From positions 1,148,018 to 1,212,017 of the forward strand of contig NZ_JACHZB010000001.1 in NCBI RefSeq assembly GCF_014193255.1: a DNA stretch of 64,000 bases, in the 5' to 3' direction. The notes beneath the pieces were generated by a model. That model was not told the DNA's origin, ran no database searches, and saw nothing but the letters and a program-made list of their open reading frames with translations. Numbering within the stretch: position 1 is the first letter of the stretch; each line of letters starts with the position of its first letter. Made by a program: the position numbers and the translations under genes. Shown piece after piece: positions 1-9,522 of the stretch. This DNA comes from Rhizobium sp. BK196. GTDB taxonomy: Bacteria; Pseudomonadota; Alphaproteobacteria; Rhizobiales; Rhizobiaceae.

Positions 1-8
1 TGAAACCG

Positions 9-920
9 TTGGCTGAGCTTCCGCGCGATATCGTTCTGCTGGTCGACGATTCGCCAGAAGCGCTTGGTTTCCTGACGGATGCGCTGGAGCAGTCTGGCTT
101 TTCCGTCCTGATCGCCACATCGGGCTCGGCCGCTCTCAGTATCGTCGAGCGCATCACGCCCGATCTCATCCTGCTCGATGCAGTCATGCCGGCGATGGAT
201 GGTTTCGAGACCTGCCGCAGGCTGAAAGCCAATGCCGCCGTCGCCCAGGTGCCCGTCATATTCATGACCGGCCTGACAGAAACCGAGCATGTGGTACATG
301 CGCTCGAATCCGGTGGCGTCGATTATCTATCGAAACCGATCAATATCGACGAATTGCGCGCCCGCATCCGCGTCCATCTTCGCAACGCCCGCTCCGCCCA
401 GAGCGCCCGCGTGGCGCTTGATGCCGCCGGGCGTCATCTGCTGGCGGTTAAAGGCGACGGCGCGATCCACTGGTCGACGCCGCAGGCGACCCGCCTCGTC
501 AATGCCGCCATGGGCAGCGACGACGGCATGGACGTCGTCTCCCGCGCGATCGGCAACTGGATGAAGGAACGCGCCGCAGCCGCTCGCGACGCCCTCATCT
601 CCATCGCTCATGCTGGGCAGGCCGCCCTGCAACTCGCCTTTCTTGGCGCCATCGGTCCGGATGAATATCTCTTTCGCCTGACTGCCGCCAACCAGCGCAA
701 CGATGACACAGTCCTGCGTCAGCACTTTGCCCTGACACAGCGTGAATCCGAAGTGCTGATGTGGATCGCCAAGGGCAAGGCCAACCGCGATATCGGCGAA
801 ATTCTCGGCCTCTCCGCCCGCACGGTAAACAAGCACCTGGAACAGATCTATGTGAAGCTCGGCGTCGAGAACAGGGCATCTGCCGCCGTAAAGGCGGCGC
901 ATGTACTGCATGAGATGTGA
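9..920 (+). CDS. Response regulator, receiver plus LuxR-type HTH
   Basis: Two-component output protein. A receiver domain fills about residues 8-125, with acidic pair D13/D14, phospho-acceptor D57 in a LLDAVMP context and the conserved lysine in a SKPI motif. A LuxR/NarL helix-turn-helix lies at about residues 240-292 and contains LTQRESEVL and SARTVNKHLEQI. The first in-window start is TTG at 9, but bases 1-2 are 'tg' in the same frame; if the preceding base is 'a', the true ATG is one base outside the window and gives MKPLAELP. The TGA at 1-3 would then be the overlapping stop of an upstream gene (ATGA), probably its sensor kinase. That kinase is inference because it lies outside the window. 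Confidence 0.88.
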   Translation: MAELPRDIVLLVDDSPEALGFLTDALEQSGFSVLIATSGSAALSIVERITPDLILLDAVMPAMDGFETCRRLKANAAVAQVPVIFMTGLTETEHVVHALESGGVDYLSKPINIDELRARIRVHLRNARSAQSARVALDAAGRHLLAVKGDGAIHWSTPQATRLVNAAMGSDDGMDVVSRAIGNWMKERAAAARDALISIAHAGQAALQLAFLGAIGPDEYLFRLTAANQRNDDTVLRQHFALTQRESEVLMWIAKGKANRDIGEILGLSARTVNKHLEQIYVKLGVENRASAAVKAAHVLHEM

Positions 921-941
921 GGGATTAGCACGGTAGCGCCC

Positions 942-1913
942 TCAGACGACCCGGTCCGGCGCCTCGCGGCCTTCGAAAAACGCCGTCACATTCTCCACCA
1001 CCTTCATTCCCATCGCCGTGCGCGTCTCCTCCGTCGCGCTGCCGAGATGGGGCAGCAGAACGACATTCTCCATCCGTCGCAGCGCTTCCGGCACGTGTGG
1101 CTCCGCCTCGTAGACATCGAGCCCGGCGCCGCGGAGCGTGCCACTCTCCAGCGCCGAAATCAGCGCCGCCTCATCGACTACATCGCCGCGCGCCGTGTTG
1201 ATGAGAAAAGCGCCGGGCTTCATCGTTGCAAGCCGCGCCGCATTCATCAGGTGCCGGTTCTCCGCTCCACCGGGGCAATGCAGCGAGACGAAATCGGCAG
1301 CCGCCAGCACGTCCTCGACCGTCGGCAACTGCCGCGCGCCATAGCGCGCGGCTTCCTCGGGATCGACCGGCGAGCGGTTAAAGAACACGATATCCATGCC
1401 GAAACCGAAATGGCAGCGCTGCGCAAAGGCCTTGCCAATGCGGCCGAAGCCGATGATGCCGAGTATCTTGCCTGATACCTTGGTGCCGACCATATGCGTC
1501 GGGCACCAGCCCTTCCATTCACCGGCGCGCAGCTGCCGTTCGCCCTCGCCGCCGCGCCGGGCAACGGAGAGCAGCAGCAGCATGGCGATGTCGGCGGTGC
1601 AGTCGGTCAGTACGCCGGGCGTATTCGTGACCGCAATACCCTTCGCCCTAGCGGCGGCGACATCGATATGATTGTAGCCGACGCCAAAATTGCCGAGGAT
1701 CTTCGTGACGATCGATGCACCTTCGAAGACAGCCGCTGGCAGCCGGTCGGACACCGTCGGCAGCACTGCATCGTAGATCGAAAGCGCCAGCCTCAGCTCA
1801 TTTTCGCCGAGCGGAAGATCGGCTCGGTTGAGCGTGACGTCGAAACGTTCGGCCAGAACAGCCTCTACCGCGGCTGGCCAGCGCCGAGTGACGAGAATGC
1901 GGGGTTTGGACAT
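942..1913 (-). CDS. D-2-hydroxyacid dehydrogenase (glyoxylate/hydroxypyruvate reductase type)
   Basis: NAD(P)-dependent reduction of a 2-keto acid such as glyoxylate or hydroxypyruvate. The 323-residue length is typical of the GhrB/glyoxylate reductase branch. Visible signatures are the dinucleotide-binding motif GIIGFGRIGKAFAQ at about residue 150, NTARGDVVDE carrying the catalytic arginine region, and LLPHLGSAT with the catalytic histidine. The ATG at 1913 has a GGAG ribosome-binding site just upstream. It is a single gene, read in the same direction as the downstream-facing liv genes but separated from livK by the livK terminator. Substrate specificity cannot be read from the sequence. Confidence 0.88.
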   Translation of the reverse strand: MSKPRILVTRRWPAAVEAVLAERFDVTLNRADLPLGENELRLALSIYDAVLPTVSDRLPAAVFEGASIVTKILGNFGVGYNHIDVAAARAKGIAVTNTPGVLTDCTADIAMLLLLSVARRGGEGERQLRAGEWKGWCPTHMVGTKVSGKILGIIGFGRIGKAFAQRCHFGFGMDIVFFNRSPVDPEEAARYGARQLPTVEDVLAAADFVSLHCPGGAENRHLMNAARLATMKPGAFLINTARGDVVDEAALISALESGTLRGAGLDVYEAEPHVPEALRRMENVVLLPHLGSATEETRTAMGMKVVENVTAFFEGREAPDRVV

Positions 1914-1977
1914 GGATAGCTCCGCCCGATGACAATGATGAGGGTTAGATCAGGTGAACAGGAATTGAAACGTCCAC

Positions 1978-2010
1978 ATAAGAAAGAAGCCCGGTCGATG
2001 ACCGGGCTTC
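1978..2010 (-). terminator. Rho-independent terminator of livK
   Basis: Perfect 11-bp inverted repeat GAAGCCCGGTC/GACCGGGCTTC with a 3-nt loop (1986-2010). On the minus strand it is followed by a T-rich run (TTCTTTCTT). It sits about 30 nt downstream of the livK stop. Confidence 0.85.
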
Positions 2011-2041
2011 GATAATCATGTCCCCGAAAGGGAAGTGAGGC

Positions 2042-3163
2042 TTACATGCCCTGCGGCACGTAGGTGTACTTGCCGTCCGCGCCCTTCTTCCATTCGTACA
2101 TGATGTAGCCGGGGATCTTCGGGTCGCCCTTTTCATCGTACGAGATGTCGCCGAGAACCGTCGGGAACGGGCCCTTTTCCTTCATGGCAGCGGCAACGGC
2201 TTCTGCGTCTGTTGAACCGGCAGCCTTGGCGGCACCGGCGATCACCTGCATCGCAGCGTAGGAATAGAGCGTGTAGGCTTCCGGGTTGAAACCGGCGGCC
2301 TTGAACTTTGCAACGAGGTCCTTGTTGGCCGGGTTCAGCGTCGGATCGGGACCGAAGGTGTTCAGCGTACCGGCGACGGCGTCACCAGCGATCGAGGCCA
2401 GTTCGTTGGAAACGATACCGTCACCCGAAACGAGCGTTGCCTTCAGACCCTGGTCAGCGGCCTGGCGGATGATGAGACCAGCTTCGGTGTGCAGACCGCC
2501 CCAATAAATGATCGAGACGCCTGCTTCCTTCATCTTGGCGATGAGGGCCGAGAAGTCCTTGTCGCCGACGTTGATGCCTTCATACATGACTTCGGTGAGG
2601 CCAGCGGCATTCATAGCCTTCTTGGTTTCGTCGGCAAGGCCCTGACCATACGGGGTCTTGTCGTGAACGACGGCGATCTTGGCGTCCTTGAAGTGATCGG
2701 CAAGATACTTGCCGGCGATGGCGCCCTGCTGGTCGTCACGGCCGCAGGTACGGAACGTGTTCCACAGGCCACGCTCAGTGAAAACAGGGTTGGTAGCAGC
2801 CGGGGTGATCTCCAGGATGCCGTTTTCGGCGTAAACTTCAGAAGCCGGGATGGAAACGCCCGAGTTGAAGTGGCCGATAACGAACTTCACGCCGTCGGCA
2901 ACGAACTTGTTGGCAACGGAGATGCCCTGCTTCGGGTCGGAAACGTCATCGCCGAGCTCGATCTTAATCTGCTCGCCGTTGATACCACCAGCAGCATTTA
3001 TGTCAGCGGCTGCCTGCTCGGCACCCTTCTGCAGCTGTGCGCCGAATGCAGCATTCGGACCTGTCAGCGGACCACCCACGCCGATCAGGATGTCAGCTCG
3101 TGCGACGCCGCCGAAAGCGACGATCGCCGTCAGTGCCACCGCTGACAAGAGAGACTTCTTCAT
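2042..3163 (-). CDS. livK: Branched-chain amino-acid ABC transporter, periplasmic binding protein
   Basis: Periplasmic Leu/Ile/Val-type binding protein of the type I fold (LivJ/LivK/BraC family), 373 residues. The N-terminus has a classical Sec signal peptide ([19 protein letters not shown], cleavage after VARA). Family signatures include [33 protein letters not shown] and the [15 protein letters not shown] segment. It is 120 nt downstream of the last gene of the livHMGF operon on the same strand and has its own terminator, so it may be transcribed separately at a higher level. The exact ligand range (rhizobial LivK/Bra systems are often broad) is not determinable here. Confidence 0.92.
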   Translation of the reverse strand: MKKSLLSAVALTAIVAFGGVARADILIGVGGPLTGPNAAFGAQLQKGAEQAAADINAAGGINGEQIKIELGDDVSDPKQGISVANKFVADGVKFVIGHFNSGVSIPASEVYAENGILEITPAATNPVFTERGLWNTFRTCGRDDQQGAIAGKYLADHFKDAKIAVVHDKTPYGQGLADETKKAMNAAGLTEVMYEGINVGDKDFSALIAKMKEAGVSIIYWGGLHTEAGLIIRQAADQGLKATLVSGDGIVSNELASIAGDAVAGTLNTFGPDPTLNPANKDLVAKFKAAGFNPEAYTLYSYAAMQVIAGAAKAAGSTDAEAVAAAMKEKGPFPTVLGDISYDEKGDPKIPGYIMYEWKKGADGKYTYVPQGM

Positions 3164-3283
3164 ATTGTTACTCCCAATTTTTGGGCGGGTTTCATTTGAA
3201 GACCCGGCGCACTACCCACCATTGACTGCGCCAGGAAAGCTGTTCCACTCTGAGGCTAATTCATGCCTAGTTTCAACGGGCTG

Positions 3284-3637
3284 TCAATGTTTCTCCTTCC
3301 ACGAAAACGCGGAAGTTTTTTCGTACAGCCAGTAATAGTTGTTGACCATTTGATTGGTGCGGCGATAGCGGAACCCGGCTGTCGAGAAGATCAGTAGAGT
3401 TACGAAATCGATGATGTAGAAAAAGGCGCTGAGCATTGGGCCGTTGAACAGCGCATGATGCAGAAATTGCATCGCCCAGGCGAGCAGGAAGGTATAGACG
3501 ACGACCAGCGGATAGGTGTTCCAGCCGTCCGCAACAGCCCTTCCGGCCCGCCACGCCGTCCAGAAACCGATGAGCACCACAAACGCACGGATGACGAGCT
3601 TTACGCCGTTGTCGCTTTCGAAGAAAAGGCCCTGCAT
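3284..3637 (-). CDS. DUF6867-type small membrane protein at end of liv operon
   Basis: A 117-residue protein with about three hydrophobic segments (around residues 12-30, 38-58 and 65-85), starting MQGLFFESDNGVK. I chose ATG 3637 because a GGGGGA ribosome-binding site precedes it by about 7 nt; an upstream in-frame ATG at 3733 would lie inside livF. Proteins of this kind are found as the last gene of liv operons in Rhizobiales (my recollection: DUF6867). Function is unknown. A role tied to the permease is inferred only from position, 25 nt after livF. Confidence 0.75.
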   Translation of the reverse strand: MQGLFFESDNGVKLVIRAFVVLIGFWTAWRAGRAVADGWNTYPLVVVYTFLLAWAMQFLHHALFNGPMLSAFFYIIDFVTLLIFSTAGFRYRRTNQMVNNYYWLYEKTSAFSWKEKH

Positions 3638-3662
3638 AGTCAAATTCCCCCTTCTGCCGCGA

Positions 3663-4391
3663 TCAATGCCGCCCGCCTTCGAGATAGGCGGCTCGGACCT
3701 CGGGATTGGCAAGCAGTTCCTTGCCACTGCCACTCATCGTCACCTTGCCGTTCACGAGCACATAGCCGCGGTGCGATAGCCTGAGCGCTGCGAATGCGTT
3801 CTGCTCCACGAGGAAGACGGTGAGCCCTTCTTTTTCGTTCAGCACTTTGATGGCCTCGAAGATGCCCTTGACGATCAACGGTGCAAGGCCGAGCGAAGGC
3901 TCGTCGAGAAGAAGGAGCTTCGGACGCGCCATTAGCGCGCGACCGATCGACAGCATTTGCTGCTCGCCGCCCGAAAGCGTGCCGCCGCGCTGCGACTGGC
4001 GCTCTTTCAGACGTGGAAACAACGTGAAGATCTTTTCCACATCCTCATGGAAATATTTGAGGTTGTCGAGGCCGGCGCCCATTTGGAGATTTTCCAGCAC
4101 GGTCATACGCGGGAAAATGCGACGCCCTTCAGGAGACTGGGCAATACGCAGCCGGGCGATCTCATGGGTCGGCAGCTTGGTGATATCGCGGCCCTCGAAG
4201 ACGACCGAGCCGGCTCGTGCCTGCGGGCTGCCACAGATCGTCATCATCAGCGTCGACTTGCCGGCACCGTTTGCGCCGATCAGGCTGACGATTTCGCCCT
4301 TGTTGACCTCGACATCAATTCCGGCAAGCGCACGGATATTGCCATAATAGGTTTCGACGCCGTGAACCTTCAATAGTGGTTGATCCGCCAT
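3663..4391 (-). CDS. livF: Branched-chain amino-acid ABC transporter ATPase LivF
   Basis: Cytoplasmic ATPase subunit that powers the LivHM permease, 242 residues, standard for LivF. Walker A is GANGAGKST (about residue 37), the signature is TLSGGEQQML, and Walker B is LLLLDEPSLGL. The family-typical ending GKELLANPEVRAAYLEGG is present. The start overlaps the last base of livG, consistent with translational coupling in livH-livM-livG-livF. Confidence 0.95.
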   Translation of the reverse strand: MADQPLLKVHGVETYYGNIRALAGIDVEVNKGEIVSLIGANGAGKSTLMMTICGSPQARAGSVVFEGRDITKLPTHEIARLRIAQSPEGRRIFPRMTVLENLQMGAGLDNLKYFHEDVEKIFTLFPRLKERQSQRGGTLSGGEQQMLSIGRALMARPKLLLLDEPSLGLAPLIVKGIFEAIKVLNEKEGLTVFLVEQNAFAALRLSHRGYVLVNGKVTMSGSGKELLANPEVRAAYLEGGRH

Positions 4392-5266
4392 CAGTGTGCA
4401 TTCCCTTCGAGGCTCTCCACGGTGGCGATGACCTCGTCTACTTCTTCGTCCTCGACGCCGAGATAGGCCGCAATGACCTTCGGGTCGTTCTTCACGTGCT
4501 CAGGCGTGCCGTCGGAGATCTTCTGGCCGTATTCCAGAACGATGACGTGGTCGGAGATTTCCATGACCACCGACATATCGTGTTCAATAAGCAGGATCGA
4601 AGTGCCGGTTTCCGTACGGATACCGCGCAACAGCGCGTTGAGAGCGGCTGACTCACGCGGATTGAGGCCAGCGGCAGGTTCGTCGAGGCAGAGAAGCTCC
4701 GGTCCGGTGCACATGGCGCGGGCGATTTCAAGACGACGCTGGGCGCCGTAAGGCAGGTCGCCGGCCGGATCGTCTGCCCGGTCGATGAGGTCGGCCTTCT
4801 CCAGCCAGTAACGCGCAAGCTCGATGGCGGCTGCAGCTTCCTTCCTGTAGGGACCAATGCCGAGCAGGCCGAGCACTGTGAAACCCGAAGCCTTCATCAG
4901 CTTGTTGTGCTGCGCGACGAGCAGATTCTCCAGAACGGTAAGTCCCGAGAAAAGGCGAATGTTCTGGAAGGTACGAGCGACCCTGGCTTCCTTGGTAATA
5001 CGAAAGTCCGGCAGACGCTCGAGCAGGTATTGCTTGCCGCTCTTCTGAGTCAGCGTGATCATACCCATCGTCGGCTTGTAGAAGCCGGTAATGCAGTTGA
5101 AGACGGTCGTCTTGCCCGCGCCGTTCGGGCCGATCAACGCCGTAATTTCGCCGCGCTTGGCCTCGAAGGAGAAGTCGTTGATAGCCATAAGGCCGCCGAA
5201 CTTCATCGACAGGTGCTCGACCTTGAGCAAAGTGTCATTCGACATCGTGTTCTCGACAGGGCTCAT
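4391..5266 (-). CDS. livG: Branched-chain amino-acid ABC transporter ATPase LivG
   Basis: Second ATPase subunit of the Liv importer. Walker A GPNGAGKTT is near residue 47, and the Walker B region LLCLDEPAAGLNPRES and the H-loop region LLIEHDMSVVME are intact. It carries the LivG-typical long insert after Walker A. I chose ATG 5266, which overlaps the livM TGA by one base and has a strong AAGGAGG site 10 nt upstream; a TTG one codon earlier and an ATG at 5245 are weaker alternatives. The C-terminus has an acidic extension (EDEEVDEVIATVESLEG). Confidence 0.95.
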   Translation of the reverse strand: MSPVENTMSNDTLLKVEHLSMKFGGLMAINDFSFEAKRGEITALIGPNGAGKTTVFNCITGFYKPTMGMITLTQKSGKQYLLERLPDFRITKEARVARTFQNIRLFSGLTVLENLLVAQHNKLMKASGFTVLGLLGIGPYRKEAAAAIELARYWLEKADLIDRADDPAGDLPYGAQRRLEIARAMCTGPELLCLDEPAAGLNPRESAALNALLRGIRTETGTSILLIEHDMSVVMEISDHVIVLEYGQKISDGTPEHVKNDPKVIAAYLGVEDEEVDEVIATVESLEGNAH

Positions 5267-6663
5267 CAACCATGGCCCTCCTTGGTAAAGCTTCCAGATA
5301 CCGCCTTGCGTTCCTTAAGGAAGGCGGTTGGTTCACGCGAGCCGACGAAGCCTCGTGGCTTGAACAGCATGACGATGACCATGGCGAGGCCGAAAAGCAG
5401 CATGCGATAGAGTTCCGGCGTGAATTCCGGTCCGAAGATGACCTTGAGGAAGCTCATTTCGCGCAGCACTTCCGTGCCCCCGACCATGACGACAGCAGCG
5501 ATCGCAATACCCGTCAGCGAACCCATACCCCCTAGAACGACTATGGCGAGGATGACGGCCGATTCCAGGAACACGAAGGATTCCGGCGAAACGAAGCCCT
5601 GGCGGGCAGCGAAAAAGGAGCCTGCAAAGCCGCCGAACATTGCGCCTGTAGCAAAAGCCGTCAGCTTCGTCGTCACCGTATTGATGCCAAGCGAGCGGCA
5701 AGCGATTTCGTCTTCACGAAGCGCTTCCCACGCCCGACCGATCGGCATGCTACGCAACCGGATCGTCACGTAGGCGGTCAGCATGCAGAGCGCCAGAATG
5801 ACGTAGAACAGGAAAATCTTGTAGTAGGCCGAGGAACTCGCCAGACCGAAGGCCTTTGTGAAATTATTCGCTTTGCCGACATCGAAGCTCCAGATGCCGA
5901 AGACCGAAGCCTTGGCGATGCCGGAGATACCGAAGGTGCCTTTGGTCACTTCTGTCCAGTTGATGATAACGAGGCGGATGATTTCGCCAAAGGCAAGCGT
6001 GACAATCGCCAGGTAATCGCCTCGCAGGCGCAGTACCGGAAAGCCAAGGATGACGCCCCAAAGTGCAGCGAAGATGCCCGCAAGCGGAAGAAGCACCCAA
6101 AAGGACAGGCCGAAATGGGCCGACAGCAGCGCATACGAATAGGCGCCAACCGCATAGAAGGCAACGTAGCCAAGGTCGAGCAGGCCGGCGAGACCGACGA
6201 CGATGTTCAGACCCCACGCAAGCATCACATAGATCAGGATCTGGATGCCGAAATTGTCGACCCACTTCAGCGCGCCCTGCGGACCGAGGAAATAGGCCGT
6301 GGCCAGCGGATAGACCAGAAGGAATATGAGCGCGATTTTCAGGAAATGCGTCCGGAAGAAGCCCTTGTCGGTCGAAATATCGAGTTCGCCGTGACGCGCC
6401 TTCGAAAGCTTGCGCTGATCGAGATGTGGCTTGACGAAAACGACCATGACGAAACGGCCGAGAGCGGCGATCAGAACGAAGATTGCAAGCAGCCCCCAGC
6501 GCTGAACGACAATCAACTCGTTATTGATGTTCTGCTGCGTGCCGAGACCGACATAGAGAACGAACAGGCCAAGTGAGATAAGGCCGGCGAAAAAGGCTTC
6601 CCTAAGCCCCTTCTGGACAAGCCCGGCGTCGGACTTGCCAGCGGAAGTGTCGATGTTTGCCAT
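5266..6663 (-). CDS. livM: Branched-chain amino-acid ABC transporter permease LivM
   Basis: Inner-membrane permease, 465 residues, with many hydrophobic helices; the core permease domain starts at about residue 125. It has the family motif GLAGLLDLGYVAFYAVGAY and the ATPase-coupling segment GRAWEALREDEIACRSLGIN. The N-terminus has an extra hydrophobic region before the core, as is usual in proteobacterial long LivM proteins. It begins 3 nt after the livH stop and overlaps livG by one base. Confidence 0.94.
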   Translation of the reverse strand: MANIDTSAGKSDAGLVQKGLREAFFAGLISLGLFVLYVGLGTQQNINNELIVVQRWGLLAIFVLIAALGRFVMVVFVKPHLDQRKLSKARHGELDISTDKGFFRTHFLKIALIFLLVYPLATAYFLGPQGALKWVDNFGIQILIYVMLAWGLNIVVGLAGLLDLGYVAFYAVGAYSYALLSAHFGLSFWVLLPLAGIFAALWGVILGFPVLRLRGDYLAIVTLAFGEIIRLVIINWTEVTKGTFGISGIAKASVFGIWSFDVGKANNFTKAFGLASSSAYYKIFLFYVILALCMLTAYVTIRLRSMPIGRAWEALREDEIACRSLGINTVTTKLTAFATGAMFGGFAGSFFAARQGFVSPESFVFLESAVILAIVVLGGMGSLTGIAIAAVVMVGGTEVLREMSFLKVIFGPEFTPELYRMLLFGLAMVIVMLFKPRGFVGSREPTAFLKERKAVSGSFTKEGHG

Positions 6664-6666
6664 GAT

Positions 6667-7569
6667 TTATACCTTCTCGACTTCCGGCCGCCCGAGAATA
6701 CCCGTCGGCTTGAAGATCAGCACGAATGCAAGGATGGCGAAGGTAGCGACATCCTTATAGGCAATCGTGAAATAGGCCGACCAAAGGGATTCTATAAGGC
6801 CGATCATCAGTCCGCCAAGAACGGCGCCCGGCAGAGAGCCGATGCCGCCGAGAACGGCTGCGGTGAAGGCCTTGACGCCCGGGACAAAACCGTCCGCGAA
6901 GGACGCGACACCGTAATACATAAGGTACATCGTGCCGGCGACGGCTGCGAGTGCAGCACCCATTATGAAGGTAATGGAGATCGTCTGATCAACATTGACT
7001 CCGAGGAGAGCCGCCATTTTGCGGTCCTGTTCGGTGGCGCGCTGGGCGCGTCCGAGTGCCGTTCTGTTGACGATGTACCAGAAAGCGGCGAGCAGGACCA
7101 CCGTGATGACGACGATGATGATCTGCTTCAACGAGATAGACAGGCCGCCGATATTATAAACCGTGCCGACAAGCGGCGGGATCGGCTTGTTGCGCGGGCC
7201 CTGCGTGACCTGGATGAAGTTCGACAGCGTGATCGACATGCCGATCGCAGTAATCAGCGGTGCCAGGCGGAAAGAACCGCGCAGCGGGCGGTAGGCGACA
7301 CGCTCGATCGTCCAATTCCACAAGCTCGTCATCAGCATCGCAATCACAAGCATCGCCAGCAGCAGAACGGCTACCGGAAGACCTGCGAAGATGGATGTGA
7401 GAACGAGAAAGACGATAAGAGCAGCGAAACCACCAAGCATGAAAATATCGCCATGGGCGAAGTTGATCATGCCGATAATGCCGTAAACCATCGTATAGCC
7501 AATAGCCACAAGGCCATAGATGGATCCGAGAGTCAGCCCGTTGAAGAGCTGCTGGACGAAATACTCCAT
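6667..7569 (-). CDS. livH: Branched-chain amino-acid ABC transporter permease LivH
   Basis: Inner-membrane permease, 300 residues, partner of LivM. Family motifs visible are GLTLGSIYGLVAIGYTMVYGI near the N-terminus and the coupling segment RATEQDRKMAALLGVN. It ends with the characteristic IFKPTGILGRP. A GGGGAAATGACAT leader places the ribosome-binding site correctly for ATG 7569. It is the first gene of livH-livM-livG-livF-DUF6867; the promoter must lie in 7570-8071. Confidence 0.95.
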   Translation of the reverse strand: MEYFVQQLFNGLTLGSIYGLVAIGYTMVYGIIGMINFAHGDIFMLGGFAALIVFLVLTSIFAGLPVAVLLLAMLVIAMLMTSLWNWTIERVAYRPLRGSFRLAPLITAIGMSITLSNFIQVTQGPRNKPIPPLVGTVYNIGGLSISLKQIIIVVITVVLLAAFWYIVNRTALGRAQRATEQDRKMAALLGVNVDQTISITFIMGAALAAVAGTMYLMYYGVASFADGFVPGVKAFTAAVLGGIGSLPGAVLGGLMIGLIESLWSAYFTIAYKDVATFAILAFVLIFKPTGILGRPEVEKV

Positions 7570-8071
7570 ATGTCATTTCCCCTGGATGCGAACCAAATTT
7601 AAGTTGCATCTCTTATTGATTTTATCGCTCCTGCTTTCACAGGAGCCTCTAACTCGCATTGCATAGCGGTTTCGTTGGAAATGTGAAGACAAAAAGGATT
7701 TATTACGTCAGAATCTTGGGCAAACAGGCTTAAATGGCGTAATTCAAACCAAAATCCACACAAAAGCGGCATCGGTTGGCAAATTTTTAGCCAGAGCAGC
7801 TTCCGGCGCTTCATCTCTCGTCCTCAAATCAGGCCGGCGGCGTTCGCTTTGTGCGTAAATCGTTCCACAAATAGGGAACTTGAAGAAATTCCAAACTAGC
7901 AGATGCTATAAATTGCAAATGTCATTTCTGGGTAAATGCTGGTCACGCGCTTTATGCGAACCCGCGAACCCGTGCTATGTTGGGCATTCCAGCAAGGGTG
8001 CGGCAACATCCTATTACTCACTATATATAGGGTGGTGTCTCAAGACGAAGTTATGGGCGAATGGCAGGAAT
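7570..8071. other. Intergenic region between divergent livH and cysQ
   Basis: About 500 bp, noticeably AT-richer than the flanking genes, lying between two divergent start codons. It should hold both promoters. A TATATA stretch near 8024-8030 could be the -10 of cysQ. Reading frames here are short and have no recognisable product. I found no clear operator palindrome. Confidence 0.5.
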
Positions 8072-8869
8072 ATGCTGAAGACATTTGAACGCGCAGCCCT
8101 CGAAGCCGGCAAGGCCATTATAGAAGTCTTCTGCAACGGCTGCCCGGTAGAAATGAAGGCCGATGAAAGTCCGGTGACATCCGCCGACCGGGAGGCTGAG
8201 CGAATCATACTGACGCATCTGGAGCGCGATTTCCCTAAAATCCCTGTCATCGCCGAAGAATCGGTAGCTGCTGGCAAGGTGCCCGATATTGCCGGAAAGT
8301 CATTCTTCCTCGTCGATCCCTTAGATGGAACCCGCGAATTCCTGGATAAGCGCCAGGAGTTCACCGTCAATATCGCCTATGTGGAAAATGGCATCCCGGT
8401 CGTTGGCATCGTCTATGCCCCGGCCCTCGGCGTCGCTTTTTCCGGCGAGCGCGGAAATGCAGAGAAGCTGGTGATCGACGACGAATTTGCGATAACTCAG
8501 AGAATGCCGATCAACGTGCGCAAACAGCCGGCAGAGGGCATGGCGCTCGCGAGCTTTCGGCATGACAGCCCTGAAACCGGCCTCTTTCTCGCCAGGCATG
8601 CGATCTCCAAATGCACCAATATCGGTTCGTCTCTCAAATTCTGCCTGCTGGCAGAAGGCAAGGCCGATGTCTACCCACGCTTCACCCGCACCATGGAATG
8701 GGATACCGCGGCCGGCGATGCAGTGTTGCGCGCAGCCGGCGGATCGACTGTCACGATGGACGGCCAACCGCTCATCTACGGTAAAACCGGCGCGGCTGCC
8801 GATTTCGACTTCGCAAATCCCCATTTCGTGTCCTGGGGCGGCGAGAAGCCTGCGTTCGAACAGGCTTAG
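8072..8869 (+). CDS. cysQ: 3'(2'),5'-bisphosphate nucleotidase CysQ
   Basis: Inositol-monophosphatase-fold enzyme that removes the 3'-phosphate from PAP/PAPS in sulfur assimilation. The 265-residue product carries the metal-binding motif DPLDGTREF, the EES glutamate motif before it, and the C-terminal WDTAAGDAVLRAAGG signature. I chose ATG 8072 (MLKTFERAALEAG) because AGGAA lies directly upstream; the frame stays open to 7880, but that extension is Cys/aromatic-rich and does not look like family sequence. It is monocistronic, with no other sulfur gene adjacent. Confidence 0.88.
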   Translation: MLKTFERAALEAGKAIIEVFCNGCPVEMKADESPVTSADREAERIILTHLERDFPKIPVIAEESVAAGKVPDIAGKSFFLVDPLDGTREFLDKRQEFTVNIAYVENGIPVVGIVYAPALGVAFSGERGNAEKLVIDDEFAITQRMPINVRKQPAEGMALASFRHDSPETGLFLARHAISKCTNIGSSLKFCLLAEGKADVYPRFTRTMEWDTAAGDAVLRAAGGSTVTMDGQPLIYGKTGAAADFDFANPHFVSWGGEKPAFEQA

Positions 8870-9059
8870 CGATCGCCGAAAATTGGCTGAGCTGAGCAAC
8901 ATCAGGACCAGACTGGCCTCTGGTCGGGAGATCCCCCACTAATCGTTCAGGCTTCACTTTTGATTCGCAGCCGCGCCCGATTCCTTTTCCCGCGCATCCT
9001 CTTCGACTGTCGCCGCCGACGTCGTGTGACTTCGGTAACATCGCGCCTACGACAGACAC

Positions 9060-9083
9060 AATTATGGTATTCAAGCCATAATT
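9060..9083. repeat. Inverted repeat AATTATGG/CCATAATT
   Basis: Perfect 8-bp arms separated by 8 nt, in otherwise gene-free sequence about 440 bp upstream of the sugar transferase. It could be an operator or part of a transcript leader. There is no T-run, so it is not a terminator. Confidence 0.45.
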
Positions 9084-9398
9084 TCAGATGACCGGTTCCC
9101 GCAGCATCCGCCCAGTCTCATTGCGGCACAATAGCCGCCAGATTCGAGCCCGGCCGGACCGGGATTGCTGTGGATCTGCCGGGAATGGAGCGTTTTGGCG
9201 CGGTGTAAGCCGTGGCGATCACACCTTCCCGTCTGCCGTCCCAAATCGGCCAAGCACATAAGATTGCTAATAAAAACCCCGGTTGAAAATTAAAACTCCT
9301 GATTTTGCATAAACTTAACGCAACTGCGAAGTTTGCTGCGATGCGAAATTTCTCTGGACTCGGTTAAACAAATGTCGCAAATTTAGGATGTAGTAGGG

Positions 9399-9413
9399 TT
9401 AAACGTCGCCTAA
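9399..9413. promoter_or_regulatory. Candidate CtrA box upstream of sugar transferase
   Basis: TTAA-N7-CTAA followed by C: seven of eight half-site positions match TTAA-N7-TTAA(C) with exact spacing. It lies about 110 bp upstream of the TTG start at 9523. A match this good is expected by chance roughly once per few kb, so this alone is weak evidence. Confidence 0.35.
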
Positions 9414-9464
9414 CACCGTAGCGCCTTAATCTGGCGCTAACCAAGCCAGCGAATGACACCGCCG

Positions 9465-9502
9465 AAAGCTTCAACGTCCCAAGCTTCGAAATCCAAAGCT
9501 TC
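9465..9502 (+). repeat. Triplicated AAGCTTC motif in 5' leader
   Basis: AAGCTTC occurs at 9466-9472, 9481-9487 and 9496-9502, with similar flanking bases (about 15-nt period). The last copy ends 20 nt before the start codon. It may be a degenerate tandem duplication or a regulatory binding array. Confidence 0.45.
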
Positions 9503-9522
9503 AAAATACAAAGGGTAGATCC

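Larger units (their letters stand above)
8870..9522. other. Long intergenic region before the sugar transferase gene
   Basis: About 650 bp without a convincing gene. It contains a 7-bp hairpin GACCAGA/TCTGGTC at 8906-8925, an inverted repeat AATTATGG/CCATAATT at 9060-9083, an AT-rich stretch at 9260-9400 typical of a promoter, a near-consensus CtrA box at 9399-9413, and a triplicated AAGCTTC motif just before the start codon (9465-9502). Regulation of the downstream sugar transferase is the most likely role. Confidence 0.5.
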
